Assembly (NCBI RefSeq): GCF_001426485.1
Contig: NZ_LMET01000001.1
Span: forward strand, 987,217 to 1,051,216
Source of the DNA: Aeromicrobium sp. Root472D3
Lineage (GTDB): Bacteria > Actinomycetota > Actinomycetes > Propionibacteriales > Nocardioidaceae
Direction of reading: 5' to 3'
DNA length: 64,000 nucleotides
A program made the translations under genes and the position numbers. The notes under the pieces were generated by a model that had not been told where the DNA came from, made no database searches, and saw nothing but the letters and a program-made list of their open reading frames with translations. The first letter of the stretch is position 1; the number at the start of each line of letters is the position of its first letter. Shown piece by piece: positions 8,932-16,062 of this stretch.

Positions 8932-9908
8932 GCGAGGCCCTCGACGTCGGCGACGTCGCCGATCACCGCGACGGCGGGCGGTCGCACGTCGGCGGCGGCC
9001 CCGGCGATCGTGGCCACCGTGGCGCGCACGACGTGCTGGCTCGGCAGGCTCCCGTCGGCGACGACGGCGGCCGGCGTGGCGGGGTCGAGCCCGCCGTCGA
9101 CGAGCGCCGCGCAGATCGCCTCGAGCGTCCGGACGCCCATCAGCACCACGATCGACGTGCCCGCGCGGGCCAGCGCCGCGTAGTCGAGCGTGCTGTCGGG
9201 GTGGCCCGGCGGGACGTGCCCCGACACGACGGTGAACCCCTGGGTCAGACCGCGGTGCGTCACGGGGATGCCGGCCAGCGCGGGGGCGGCGATCGCCGAG
9301 CTGACGCCCGGGACGACGTGGGTCGCGATGCCGGCCTCGTGGCACGCCAGCAGCTCCTCGCCGCCGCGGCCGAAGACGAAGTTGTCGCCGCCCTTGAACC
9401 GGACGACGTGCCGTCCGGCCTTGGCGTGCTCGACGAGCAGCTGGTTGATGTCGTCCTGGCTGGTCGACCGGCCGCCGGGGATCTTGGCGACGTCGACGAC
9501 CTCGACGTCCGCGCGGGCCCAGCCCAGGGCGGCGAGCGGGGCGAGCCGGTCGGTCACGATGACGTCGGCCCGCTCGATCGCGGCCCGGCCGGCGACCGTG
9601 ACCAGGCCGGGATCGCCCGGCCCGCCGCCGACGAGCGTGACGGAGCCGGTGTCGAGGATGCGGTCGGTCTCGGCGGCCCGGGGGTGGCCCCGCAGCACCA
9701 GGTCGAAGGCGTCGAGCTCGCCGGGCCCGGGGTCGCGCGGCGTCCACGTGACGAGCCCGCGGGCCGCGAGGTCGTCGATCGTCGCGGTGACGTCGGGGGC
9801 GATGACCGTGACGACGGCTCCGCCCTCGAGCAGGGCCGCGACGTGGGCGGCCGCGCGGATGTCGCCGCCCACCACGGCCGCGCTCAGGCCGGTGACGTTC
9901 AGGTCCAC
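8928..9908 (-). CDS. cobA: Uroporphyrinogen-III C-methyltransferase with a partial siroheme-synthase N-terminus
   Basis: CobA uses S-adenosylmethionine to methylate uroporphyrinogen III at C2 and C7, giving precorrin-2. Residues 93-102 (VGGGPGDPGL), the segment near 171-185 ending FGRGGEE, and PGVSSAIAAPALAGIP are the methyltransferase marks. The first ~88 residues resemble only the Rossmann half of the CysG precorrin-2 dehydrogenase domain (VVGGDIRAAAHVAALLEGGA); the remainder of that domain is absent and total length is 326 residues, well below full CysG-like fusions. The GTG start at 9908 overlaps the preceding fusion gene by ten bases. Confidence 0.9.
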   Translation of the reverse strand: MDLNVTGLSAAVVGGDIRAAAHVAALLEGGAVVTVIAPDVTATIDDLAARGLVTWTPRDPGPGELDAFDLVLRGHPRAAETDRILDTGSVTLVGGGPGDPGLVTVAGRAAIERADVIVTDRLAPLAALGWARADVEVVDVAKIPGGRSTSQDDINQLLVEHAKAGRHVVRFKGGDNFVFGRGGEELLACHEAGIATHVVPGVSSAIAAPALAGIPVTHRGLTQGFTVVSGHVPPGHPDSTLDYAALARAGTSIVVLMGVRTLEAICAALVDGGLDPATPAAVVADGSLPSQHVVRATVATIAGAAADVRPPAVAVIGDVADVEGLA

Positions 9909-12370
9909 GGCCCCTCCACCCTCAGCGTCGCGAGCAGCTTGCGCGTGGTGTCGGGGCGGCGGACGGCGATGCGGACCCACGAGTCGTCCAGCCCCGGGAA
10001 CGTGTCGGCCCGGCGCAGCGCGTAGCCGGCCGACCGCAGGCGCTCGTGCGAGCCGCGCGACACCTTGGCCAGCACGAAGGGAGCCGCGGGCGCGACGAAC
10101 GCGATGCCCAGCTCGGTGAGCCCGTCGGTCAGCACGGCGCGGTGCTGCGCGATGCGCGTGACGCGGCGGGCCGCCTCGGCCATCGCCTGCTCGGACGCCG
10201 TCGCGACCATCGCCGCGCCGGCCTGCGACGACACCGACCACGGCGACTGGTGCGCGCGCAGCTCGGCCAGCAGGTGCGGCTGGCCGAGGACGTAGCCGGC
10301 CCGGACGCCCGGGATCGACCAGAGCTTGGTGAGGCTGCGGACGACCAGGAGGCCCGGCAGGTGCGTGCCCGCGAGGGAGTGCTGCTCGCCGGGGACGGAG
10401 TCCATGAAGGCCTCGTCGACGACCACCACGCGGTCGGGGCGCAGCAGCATCCGGATGGTCTGCGCGGGGTGCAGCACGCTGGTCGGGTTGGTGGGGTTGC
10501 CGATCACGACGAGGTCGGCGTCGCTCGGCACCAGCGTCGGGTCGAGCGCGAAGCCGTTGGACGGGTCGCACAGCACGTGGTGCGGCGTGTGACCGGCGGC
10601 CAGCAGGGCGGCGTCGGGCTCGGTGAACTGCGGGTGCACGACGACGGGGCGCTTCCACGCGCGCATGCGGGCGACCAGGCTGAACGCCTCGGCGGCACCG
10701 GCGGTGGCCAGCACCTCCTCGGTCGCGCGGCCGTGGCGGCGCGCGACGGCGTGCTCGGCGTCGCGGGCGTCCGGGTAGGCGCCGACCGTCGACAGGCTCG
10801 CGTGCAGGGCGTCGTCGAGCCACGCGGGCCGGACGTCGTCGTGCACGTTGACCGCGAAGTCGACCAGGCCGTCGCCGAGCTCGCGGTCGCCGTGGAACGC
10901 GAGACCGTCCGCGACGCGGTTCACCACGGTCTCGTGGTGAACCGCGTCCTCCCGGGGGAGGCTTGCCGCGGGCGGACGGGGTCTACCACGGTCCCGTGGT
11001 AAACCGTCGAACGCGTGGACGGCGTCGGCGAAGCGCTGGGCGATGCGCGGGTGGCCGGCCCAGTGCGTGTGCAGGTACGACGCGTGCAGGGAGTCGGAGC
11101 CGATCCCGTGCCCCTCGCCGTCCAGCAGCCACGCCGCGGTGTCCTGGTCGACGGCGTCGACGAGCTTCGTGCGGTGGAACTCGTGGCCCGTCACCCGCGT
11201 GCCGGCGACGCCCATGAGCTGATCGGTCGGCACGACCACCGAGCGGTACGACAGCGTCAGCCGGGGGCTCATGACGGCGTCGGCGTCGACCGCCCCGACC
11301 ATCGGGACGCCGTCGACCGAGCGGCACAGGTACAGCAGCCCCGCGCACTCGGCGACGGTCGGCATGCCCGATGCGACGGCCGCGCGCAGCGACTCGCGCA
11401 GCGGGGCGTTGGCGGCCAGTCCGGCCGCGTGCACCTCGGGGAACCCGCCGCCCAGGTACAGGCCCGCGGTGCCCTCGGGCAGCGACTCGTCGGCCAGCGG
11501 GTCGAACGTCACGACGTCGCAGCCCGCGGCGCGCAGCAGCTCCTCGGTCTCGGCGTAGCGGAACGTGAACGCGCGGCCGCCCGCCATCGCCACGACCGGA
11601 CGTCGGTCGCCGGCCGCGTGCACCTCGTGCGTCGGGTCCCACGGCTCCTCGTCGAGATCGGGCGCCGTGCGGGCCAGCGCCAGCAGGTGGTCGAGGTCGA
11701 TGCGCTCGGCGATCTGGTCGGCCAGGCGGTCGAGGGCGTGGGCCGCGTCGTCCCGCTCGTCGGCGGGCACGAGGCCGAGGTGACGCGACGGCGCGACGAT
11801 GCCGTCGTCGCGCTGCAGCACGCCGAGCACCGGGACGCCGGTCGACTCGAGGGCGCTCACGACCTCGTTCGCGTGGCGGGCCGAGCCGGCCTTGTTGACG
11901 ATGACGCCGACGATGCGCACCGACGGGTCGAACGCGACCATGCCCTGCACGACGGCCGCGATCGAGCGCGAGGCGTGCGAGATGTCGACGACCAGGACGA
12001 CCGGCGTCCTGGTGACGGTCGCGACGTGCGCCGTCGACGAGAAGCCGTTGCCGCCGATCTGCCCGTCATACAAGCCCATGACGCCCTCGACGACCGCGAT
12101 GTCGGCGGGGTGGTCGCTGCCGACGCCCGCACCGTGCAGCAGCAGCGGGACGAGCCGCTGCTCGCCGACCATGTGCGGGTCGAGGTTGCGCCCGGGCTTG
12201 CCCGTGGCGAGCGCGTGGTAGCCGGGGTCGATGTAGTCGGGGCCGACCTTGTGGCACGAGACGTCGTGGCCGGCGCGGGTCAGCGCGGCCATCAGGCCCG
12301 TCGCGATCGTGGTCTTGCCGTGCCTCGAGGCGGGGGCGGCGACGACGAGGCGGGGCAGCGAGCTCACCAT
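9899..12370 (-). CDS. Fused cobyrinate a,c-diamide synthase and threonine-phosphate decarboxylase-like aminotransferase (CobB-CobC)
   Basis: One 823-residue frame encodes two cobalamin enzymes. Residues 1-455 are CobB: P-loop APASRHGKT (12-20), KVGPDYIDPGYH, EGVMGLYDG and the glutaminase nucleophile Cys342 in AECAGLLYL. They make the a- and c-amides of (hydrogeno)cobyrinate with glutamine. Residues about 488-823 are a class-I/II PLP fold like CobC/CobD: NPTNPTS, VVVDEAFMDS and the PLP lysine Lys682 in SLTKLWSIPGVR. This half supplies the aminopropanol arm. A Pro/Arg-rich linker (~455-487) joins them and its DNA holds two palindromes. The ATG at 12370 overlaps cobO by seven bases; a GTG one codon later is an alternative. 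Confidence 0.92.
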   Translation of the reverse strand: MVSSLPRLVVAAPASRHGKTTIATGLMAALTRAGHDVSCHKVGPDYIDPGYHALATGKPGRNLDPHMVGEQRLVPLLLHGAGVGSDHPADIAVVEGVMGLYDGQIGGNGFSSTAHVATVTRTPVVLVVDISHASRSIAAVVQGMVAFDPSVRIVGVIVNKAGSARHANEVVSALESTGVPVLGVLQRDDGIVAPSRHLGLVPADERDDAAHALDRLADQIAERIDLDHLLALARTAPDLDEEPWDPTHEVHAAGDRRPVVAMAGGRAFTFRYAETEELLRAAGCDVVTFDPLADESLPEGTAGLYLGGGFPEVHAAGLAANAPLRESLRAAVASGMPTVAECAGLLYLCRSVDGVPMVGAVDADAVMSPRLTLSYRSVVVPTDQLMGVAGTRVTGHEFHRTKLVDAVDQDTAAWLLDGEGHGIGSDSLHASYLHTHWAGHPRIAQRFADAVHAFDGLPRDRGRPRPPAASLPREDAVHHETVVNRVADGLAFHGDRELGDGLVDFAVNVHDDVRPAWLDDALHASLSTVGAYPDARDAEHAVARRHGRATEEVLATAGAAEAFSLVARMRAWKRPVVVHPQFTEPDAALLAAGHTPHHVLCDPSNGFALDPTLVPSDADLVVIGNPTNPTSVLHPAQTIRMLLRPDRVVVVDEAFMDSVPGEQHSLAGTHLPGLLVVRSLTKLWSIPGVRAGYVLGQPHLLAELRAHQSPWSVSSQAGAAMVATASEQAMAEAARRVTRIAQHRAVLTDGLTELGIAFVAPAAPFVLAKVSRGSHERLRSAGYALRRADTFPGLDDSWVRIAVRRPDTTRKLLATLRVEGPWT
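10916..10945. repeat. Perfect 13-bp inverted repeat in the CobB-CobC linker (copy 1)
   Basis: Bases 10916-10928 and 10933-10945 are exact reverse complements around a GTCT loop. The core is TTCACCACG-GTCT-CGTGGTGAA. It is in frame inside the fusion gene and encodes linker residues of about 476-485. A related palindrome lies 34 bases to the right. Confidence 0.75.
10980..11005. repeat. Inverted repeat related to the preceding one in the CobB-CobC linker (copy 2)
   Basis: Bases 10980-10990 and 10995-11005 pair with a single mismatch around a GTCC loop; the core is TACCACG-GTCC-CGTGGTA. With copy 1 it fits a shared pattern GGTYYACCACGGTCYCGTGG. It encodes linker residues of about 456-464. Confidence 0.7.
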
Positions 12371-12978
12371 TCGATGCCTCGCTGACCCTTCTGGCCGTTG
12401 TCGAACGGGTGCTTGACGTGCTGCATCTCGGTCACGAGGTCGGCGATCTCGACCAGCTTGGGGTCGGCGTGCCGTCCGGTGATGACGACATACTGGCGCC
12501 CGGGGCGGTCGCGGAGCGTCTCGACGACGTCGTCGACGTCGACCCAGCCCCACTTCATGGGGTACGTGAACTCGTCGAGCACGTAGAGGTCGTGCCGCTC
12601 CTCGGCGATGCGCCGCTTGACCTCGGCCCAGCCCTCGGCGGCGTCGGCGGCGTGGTCGTCGTCGGAGCCCTCCTTGCGCGACCAGCTCCAGCCCGAGCCC
12701 ATCTTGTGCCACTCGACGGGGCCGCCGACGCCGGTCGTGTCGTGCAGCTCGGCGAGGCGCTCGAGCACGGTCTGCTCGCCGATGCGCCACTTGGCCGACT
12801 TGACGAACTGGAAGACGCCGATGTCCCAGCCCTGGTTCCAGGCGCGCATCGCCATGCCGAACGCGGCGGTCGACTTGCCCTTGCCCGCGCCGGTGTGGAC
12901 CATCACGAGCGGCCGGTTGCGGCGCTGCTTGGTCGTCAGGCCGTCGTCGGGGACGGTGAGGGGGACGCCTTGGGGCAT
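12364..12978 (-). CDS. cobO: Cob(I)yrinic acid a,c-diamide adenosyltransferase
   Basis: CobO attaches the 5'-deoxyadenosyl upper ligand from ATP to the reduced corrinoid. The 204-residue protein has the P-loop GAGKGKST at 30-37, the FQFVKSAKWRIGE segment, VLDEFTYPMKWGWV and the C-terminal HPFDNGQKGQRGIEW typical of the CobA/CobO-type family. The ATG at 12978 shares its A with the chelatase TGA (TGATG), so it is coupled to the gene upstream. Confidence 0.95.
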   Translation of the reverse strand: MPQGVPLTVPDDGLTTKQRRNRPLVMVHTGAGKGKSTAAFGMAMRAWNQGWDIGVFQFVKSAKWRIGEQTVLERLAELHDTTGVGGPVEWHKMGSGWSWSRKEGSDDDHAADAAEGWAEVKRRIAEERHDLYVLDEFTYPMKWGWVDVDDVVETLRDRPGRQYVVITGRHADPKLVEIADLVTEMQHVKHPFDNGQKGQRGIEW

Positions 12979-15047
12979 CAGGCGGCTCCCGTCTCGGGCA
13001 GGCCGCCACGGACGACCTCGGTCAGGGCCGACGCGCTGACCTCGCCGAGGGGGACGTACTCGGCCATCAGGTGGTCGGCCAGCTGACGGGCCAGGCCCAT
13101 GCGGAACTTCCCGGTCTCGCAGTCGATCACGAGGCTCGCCACGCCGGTGGCACCGAGGTGGGCCGCGACCTGGTGCGCGCGGTCGAGCGCGCGGTCGCCG
13201 TGGGTCGCGCGGCCGTCGGTGATGACGACGAGCAGGGGGCGGCGGCGGGGGTCGCGGACGCGCTCGAGCCGCAGGACGTCCGCGGTCTTGAGCAGGGCCT
13301 CGGCCAGCGGGGTGCGACCGCCCGCGGGCAGGTCGGAGAGCCGGGCCGCGGCGATGTCGATCGAGCCGGTCGGCGGCAGCGCGAGCTCGGCGCCGTCGGC
13401 GCGGAACGTGACGAGGCCGACCTTGTCGCGGCGCTGGTAGGCGTCCATCAGCAGCGACAGGATCGCGGTCTTGACCTGCTCCATGCGCCGGCGGGCGGCC
13501 ATCGAGCCCGACGCGTCGACGCAGAACAGGATCAGGTTGGACTCGTGGCCCTCCTTGATCGCGAGGCGCAGGTCGGACGCGCGGAACGACAGGCCGGCGT
13601 CACCCGTCGCGCGTCCGCGGGCGAGCTGGTGCGGCGCCGCGGCACGGATCGTCTCGGTGAGGTGGATCGAGCCGCCCTGGCCGGCGCGGGGGGCCGCGCC
13701 GATGCGGCGTCCGGTCTCGGTGATGGCGCGGGACCGGCGTCCGGACTCGCCCGCGCCGGTGCCGCCGACCGTGAACAGCCGGGGCCGGTAGGGCTGCTGC
13801 GGCGACGCGACCGTCACCTCACCCCCACCCGCCGACGAGTCGCTCTGGCCCGCTGACGAGTCGCTCTGACCCGCTGACGAGTCGCTCTGACCCGTCGACG
13901 AGTCGCTCCCGCCCGTCGACGAGTCACCCTCGGCGCCCCCGGACTGCTCCGGAGAGTCGGTGCCGTCCGAGTCACCGCCGTCGCCCTCACCGTCGTCGTC
14001 GCCGAGCTGGTCGGGCGTCGGCGGCTCGGGCTCGGGCTCGTCGTCGCCGAGGATCTGGTCGAGCAGGTCCTCGTCGATGCCCGGGGCGTCGAACGGGTTG
14101 CGGCGACGGCGGTGCGGCAGCGCGAGGCGCGCCGCGGCGCGGATGTCGTCGCGGCCGACGCCCGTGCGCCCGTTCCACGCCGCGTGCGCCGCCGCGGCGC
14201 GGGCCGTGACGATGTCGGCACGCATGCCGTCGACCTCGAACGCGGCACACACCTCGGCGATCTTGAGCAGGGCCCAGTCGCTGAGGTCGACCTGCTCGAC
14301 GAGCTTCTGCGCCGCTTGGATGCGATCGGTCAGCGAGGCCTCGTCGTCGGCGAACCGCGCCGCGAACCCCTCGGGGTCGGTCTCGTAGGCCAGGCGCCGG
14401 CGGACGACCTCGACGCGCGTGGCCGGGTCGCGCGGCGCGGCGACCTCGACCGTCAGGCCGAACCGGTCGAGCAGCTGCGGACGCAGCTCGCCCTCCTCGG
14501 GGTTCATCGTGCCGACGAGCACGAAGCGGGCGGCGTGCTCGATCGAGACGCCGTCGCGCTCGACCGTCGAGCGTCCCATCGCCGCGGCGTCGAGCAGCAG
14601 GTCGACGAGGTGGTCGTGCAGCAGGTTGACCTCGTCGACGTAGAGGATGCCGCGGTGCGCGCGGGCCAGCAGGCCGGGCTCGTACTCGGTGACGCCCTCC
14701 GAGAGCGCCTTCTCGAGGTGCAGCGAGCCCAGCACGCGGTCCTCCGTCGCACCGACCGGCAGCTCGACGAGCCGCACGGCCCGGGTCTCGACCTCGGCGT
14801 CGGGGGAGAAGGGGCCGTCGGGCGACAGCGGCCTGGCCTCGCGCGGGTCGGACGAGAAGCGGTCGCCCGCGACGACGTCGATCGGCGGGAGGATCGAGGC
14901 GAGGGCGCGCACCATCGTCGACTTGGCGGTGCCCTTCTCGCCGCGCACGAGGACGCCGCCGATCGCCGGCGAGATCGTGGAGAGGGTCAGGGCCAGCGCC
15001 ATGTCGTCGGATCCGACGACGGCGCTGAAGGGGTAGTGCTGTGGCAT
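12978..15047 (-). CDS. Fused AAA+ and VWA-domain metal chelatase subunit (ChlI-ChlD type, probable cobaltochelatase partner)
   Basis: The 689-residue protein joins an AAA+ ATPase (Walker A GEKGTAKST at 36-44; Walker B ILYVDEVNLL; GTMNPEEGELRPQLLDRFGL sensor region) to a C-terminal von Willebrand A domain with MIDAS motif DASGS and TDGRATHGD. The middle is an acidic, Ser/Gly-rich linker with heptad-like repeats. In actinobacteria this protein type is thought to work with CobN, inserting cobalt into hydrogenobyrinate a,c-diamide in place of separate CobS and CobT subunits. CobN lies 20 kb away at 34719, but both genes sit behind cobalamin riboswitches. The ATG at 15047 has GGGAG seven bases upstream. 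Magnesium chelation is unlikely, since no bacteriochlorophyll genes are seen. Confidence 0.9.
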   Translation of the reverse strand: MPQHYPFSAVVGSDDMALALTLSTISPAIGGVLVRGEKGTAKSTMVRALASILPPIDVVAGDRFSSDPREARPLSPDGPFSPDAEVETRAVRLVELPVGATEDRVLGSLHLEKALSEGVTEYEPGLLARAHRGILYVDEVNLLHDHLVDLLLDAAAMGRSTVERDGVSIEHAARFVLVGTMNPEEGELRPQLLDRFGLTVEVAAPRDPATRVEVVRRRLAYETDPEGFAARFADDEASLTDRIQAAQKLVEQVDLSDWALLKIAEVCAAFEVDGMRADIVTARAAAAHAAWNGRTGVGRDDIRAAARLALPHRRRRNPFDAPGIDEDLLDQILGDDEPEPEPPTPDQLGDDDGEGDGGDSDGTDSPEQSGGAEGDSSTGGSDSSTGQSDSSAGQSDSSAGQSDSSAGGGEVTVASPQQPYRPRLFTVGGTGAGESGRRSRAITETGRRIGAAPRAGQGGSIHLTETIRAAAPHQLARGRATGDAGLSFRASDLRLAIKEGHESNLILFCVDASGSMAARRRMEQVKTAILSLLMDAYQRRDKVGLVTFRADGAELALPPTGSIDIAAARLSDLPAGGRTPLAEALLKTADVLRLERVRDPRRRPLLVVITDGRATHGDRALDRAHQVAAHLGATGVASLVIDCETGKFRMGLARQLADHLMAEYVPLGEVSASALTEVVRGGLPETGAA
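13834..13932. repeat. 21-bp tandem repeat inside the chelatase linker
   Basis: About five consecutive units begin with GACGAGTCGCTC at 13834, 13855, 13876, 13897 and 13918, the last diverged. Units 1-3 are almost identical. On the coding strand they encode repeated SDSSAGQ / SDSSTGQ heptapeptides in the linker between the AAA+ and VWA domains. The repeat is in frame and a multiple of three, so copy-number change would only alter linker length. Confidence 0.9.
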
Positions 15048-15104
15048 GTGGGGCTCCCGCTCGTCTGCCGACGTCCGCCGGACGCGGTTGCGTCCGTCGG
15101 TCAG

Positions 15105-15230
15105 GCGCGAGGCCGGTCTTCGGACTTCCCGGCCCAGCTCCTCTCGGAGCGTCCGGGTCACCGCAGCGGGCCCTGTGCCGGATTCTCACCGGCTTCCCGA
15201 TTCTCCCCTCGCGGGGCACCTCGAGCCTTC
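15105..15230 (-). promoter_or_regulatory. Cobalamin riboswitch upstream of the chelatase-cobO-cobBC-cobA operon
   Basis: On the minus strand the leader shows GGGAAGCCGGTGAGAATCCG, then GCACAGGGCCCGCTGCGGTGA and AAGTCCGAAGACCGGCC, a close match to the cobalamin riboswitch core. CCTCG at 15219-15223 and CGAGG at 15108-15112 can form the closing helix. A -10-like box reads TACCCT on the minus strand (15239-15244), overlapping the end of the neighbouring gene. A downstream hairpin (15079-15085 with 15090-15096, loop GGTT) is a candidate expression platform before the chelatase start. Confidence 0.95.
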
Positions 15231-15236
15231 TCCTGC

Positions 15237-15899
15237 CTAGGGTAACGGTCGCGGTGCCGCGCCCCCAGCGTCGGCCGCGCCGCGCTCGTACGCCGTCATG
15301 CGCTGCGTCGTGCCGAACTCGCACAGGCCCGCCGCGACCGACAGCCCGACGAAGGTGCCGACGACCGGCCAGAAGGCTCCGTACTCGGGCCAGCTCTCGT
15401 TCGCGACGAGGTCGTTCGCGACGCCGGTGAGAATCCACGAGGCGGTCACGCCGGCGAGCACGAAGGCGGCCGCCCACCAGCGCAGTCGCCTGATCAGGCG
15501 GACGGCCTCGCTGCTGAAGGGGCCGTCGTCGCGGGTGCGCTCGATCACCCGGCGCAGGGCGACCAGGCCGCCGAGCACCGCCACGATGATCGGCAGCGCC
15601 CGCAGGTCGACGAGCGCCTGCACGGCGCGGGGGTGGTCGAGCTCGTCGTGCGGACGGCAGACGACCTCGCGCACCGTCGCTCGCCGGACCTGGCCGTCCG
15701 TGGCGAAGTCGTCGTCGGCGGGCGAAGCCCGGTCGACCGTGACGCACACGTGATCGTCCAGCGCGCCGTCCTCCGTCCCGCCGTCGAGGCTCGTGAGGGA
15801 CAGCAGGCCGAGTGCCACGACGATCGTCGCGAGGACCAGTGCGATCGTCACGACCGTCGCCATCGCGCCCCAGTGGGTGGTGGCCCTGTTCGGCTGCAT
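15237..15899 (-). CDS. DUF2975-like membrane protein
   Basis: The 220-residue protein has four predicted membrane segments (about 14-36, 100-116, 143-160 and 172-190) with an extracytoplasmic stretch containing two cysteines (CVTVDR and VVCRPHDEL) after the first. The order of helices and the DDGPFSSEAVRLIRRLRWW motif before helix 3 resemble DUF2975 proteins; function is unknown. Its stop lies at the promoter of the chelatase riboswitch, so it is not part of that transcript. It begins at the ATG at 15899; an internal Met at codon 13 is an alternative. No link to cobalamin is evident. Confidence 0.6.
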   Translation of the reverse strand: MQPNRATTHWGAMATVVTIALVLATIVVALGLLSLTSLDGGTEDGALDDHVCVTVDRASPADDDFATDGQVRRATVREVVCRPHDELDHPRAVQALVDLRALPIIVAVLGGLVALRRVIERTRDDGPFSSEAVRLIRRLRWWAAAFVLAGVTASWILTGVANDLVANESWPEYGAFWPVVGTFVGLSVAAGLCEFGTTQRMTAYERGAADAGGAAPRPLP

Positions 15900-15927
15900 C
15901 CGAGCAGGCTAGGGCCTGGCGGTGCGC

Positions 15928-16023
15928 CGAGTGGTGCGAACCCGTCCCCGAGTGGTGCGCCCCGGTCGGACACGCCGTCCCGGAAAGACACGCCGTCCCG
16001 GAAAGACCAGTCCGCACCACTCG
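15928..16023. repeat. Intergenic inverted and tandem repeats upstream of cobL
   Basis: CGAGTGGTGCG occurs in direct orientation at 15928-15938 and 15949-15959, and its exact reverse complement lies at 16013-16023. Between them an 18-bp unit beginning ACACGCCGTCCCGG is perfectly duplicated at 15970-15987 and 15988-16005. The block fills the gap between the DUF2975 gene and cobL. The role is unknown; a hairpin or a degenerate palindromic repeat element is possible. Confidence 0.7.
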
Positions 16024-16048
16024 CGGGGCCGGGTCGGGGGAGGCGGGA

Positions 16049-16054
16049 TATCGT
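16049..16054 (+). promoter_or_regulatory. -10 box for a probably leaderless cobL transcript
   Basis: TATCGT ends eight bases before the GTG start of cobL. The only GGAGG-like run is about 20 bases upstream, too far for normal initiation, so transcription probably starts at or next to the start codon. No cobalamin riboswitch is present between the repeats and this box. Confidence 0.5.
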
Positions 16055-16062
16055 CGACGCTC

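Noticed and set aside
13834..13932. Regular 21-bp repeat considered as a CRISPR array
   Set aside because: The units are adjacent without unique spacers, are in frame in the chelatase gene and encode a heptapeptide linker.
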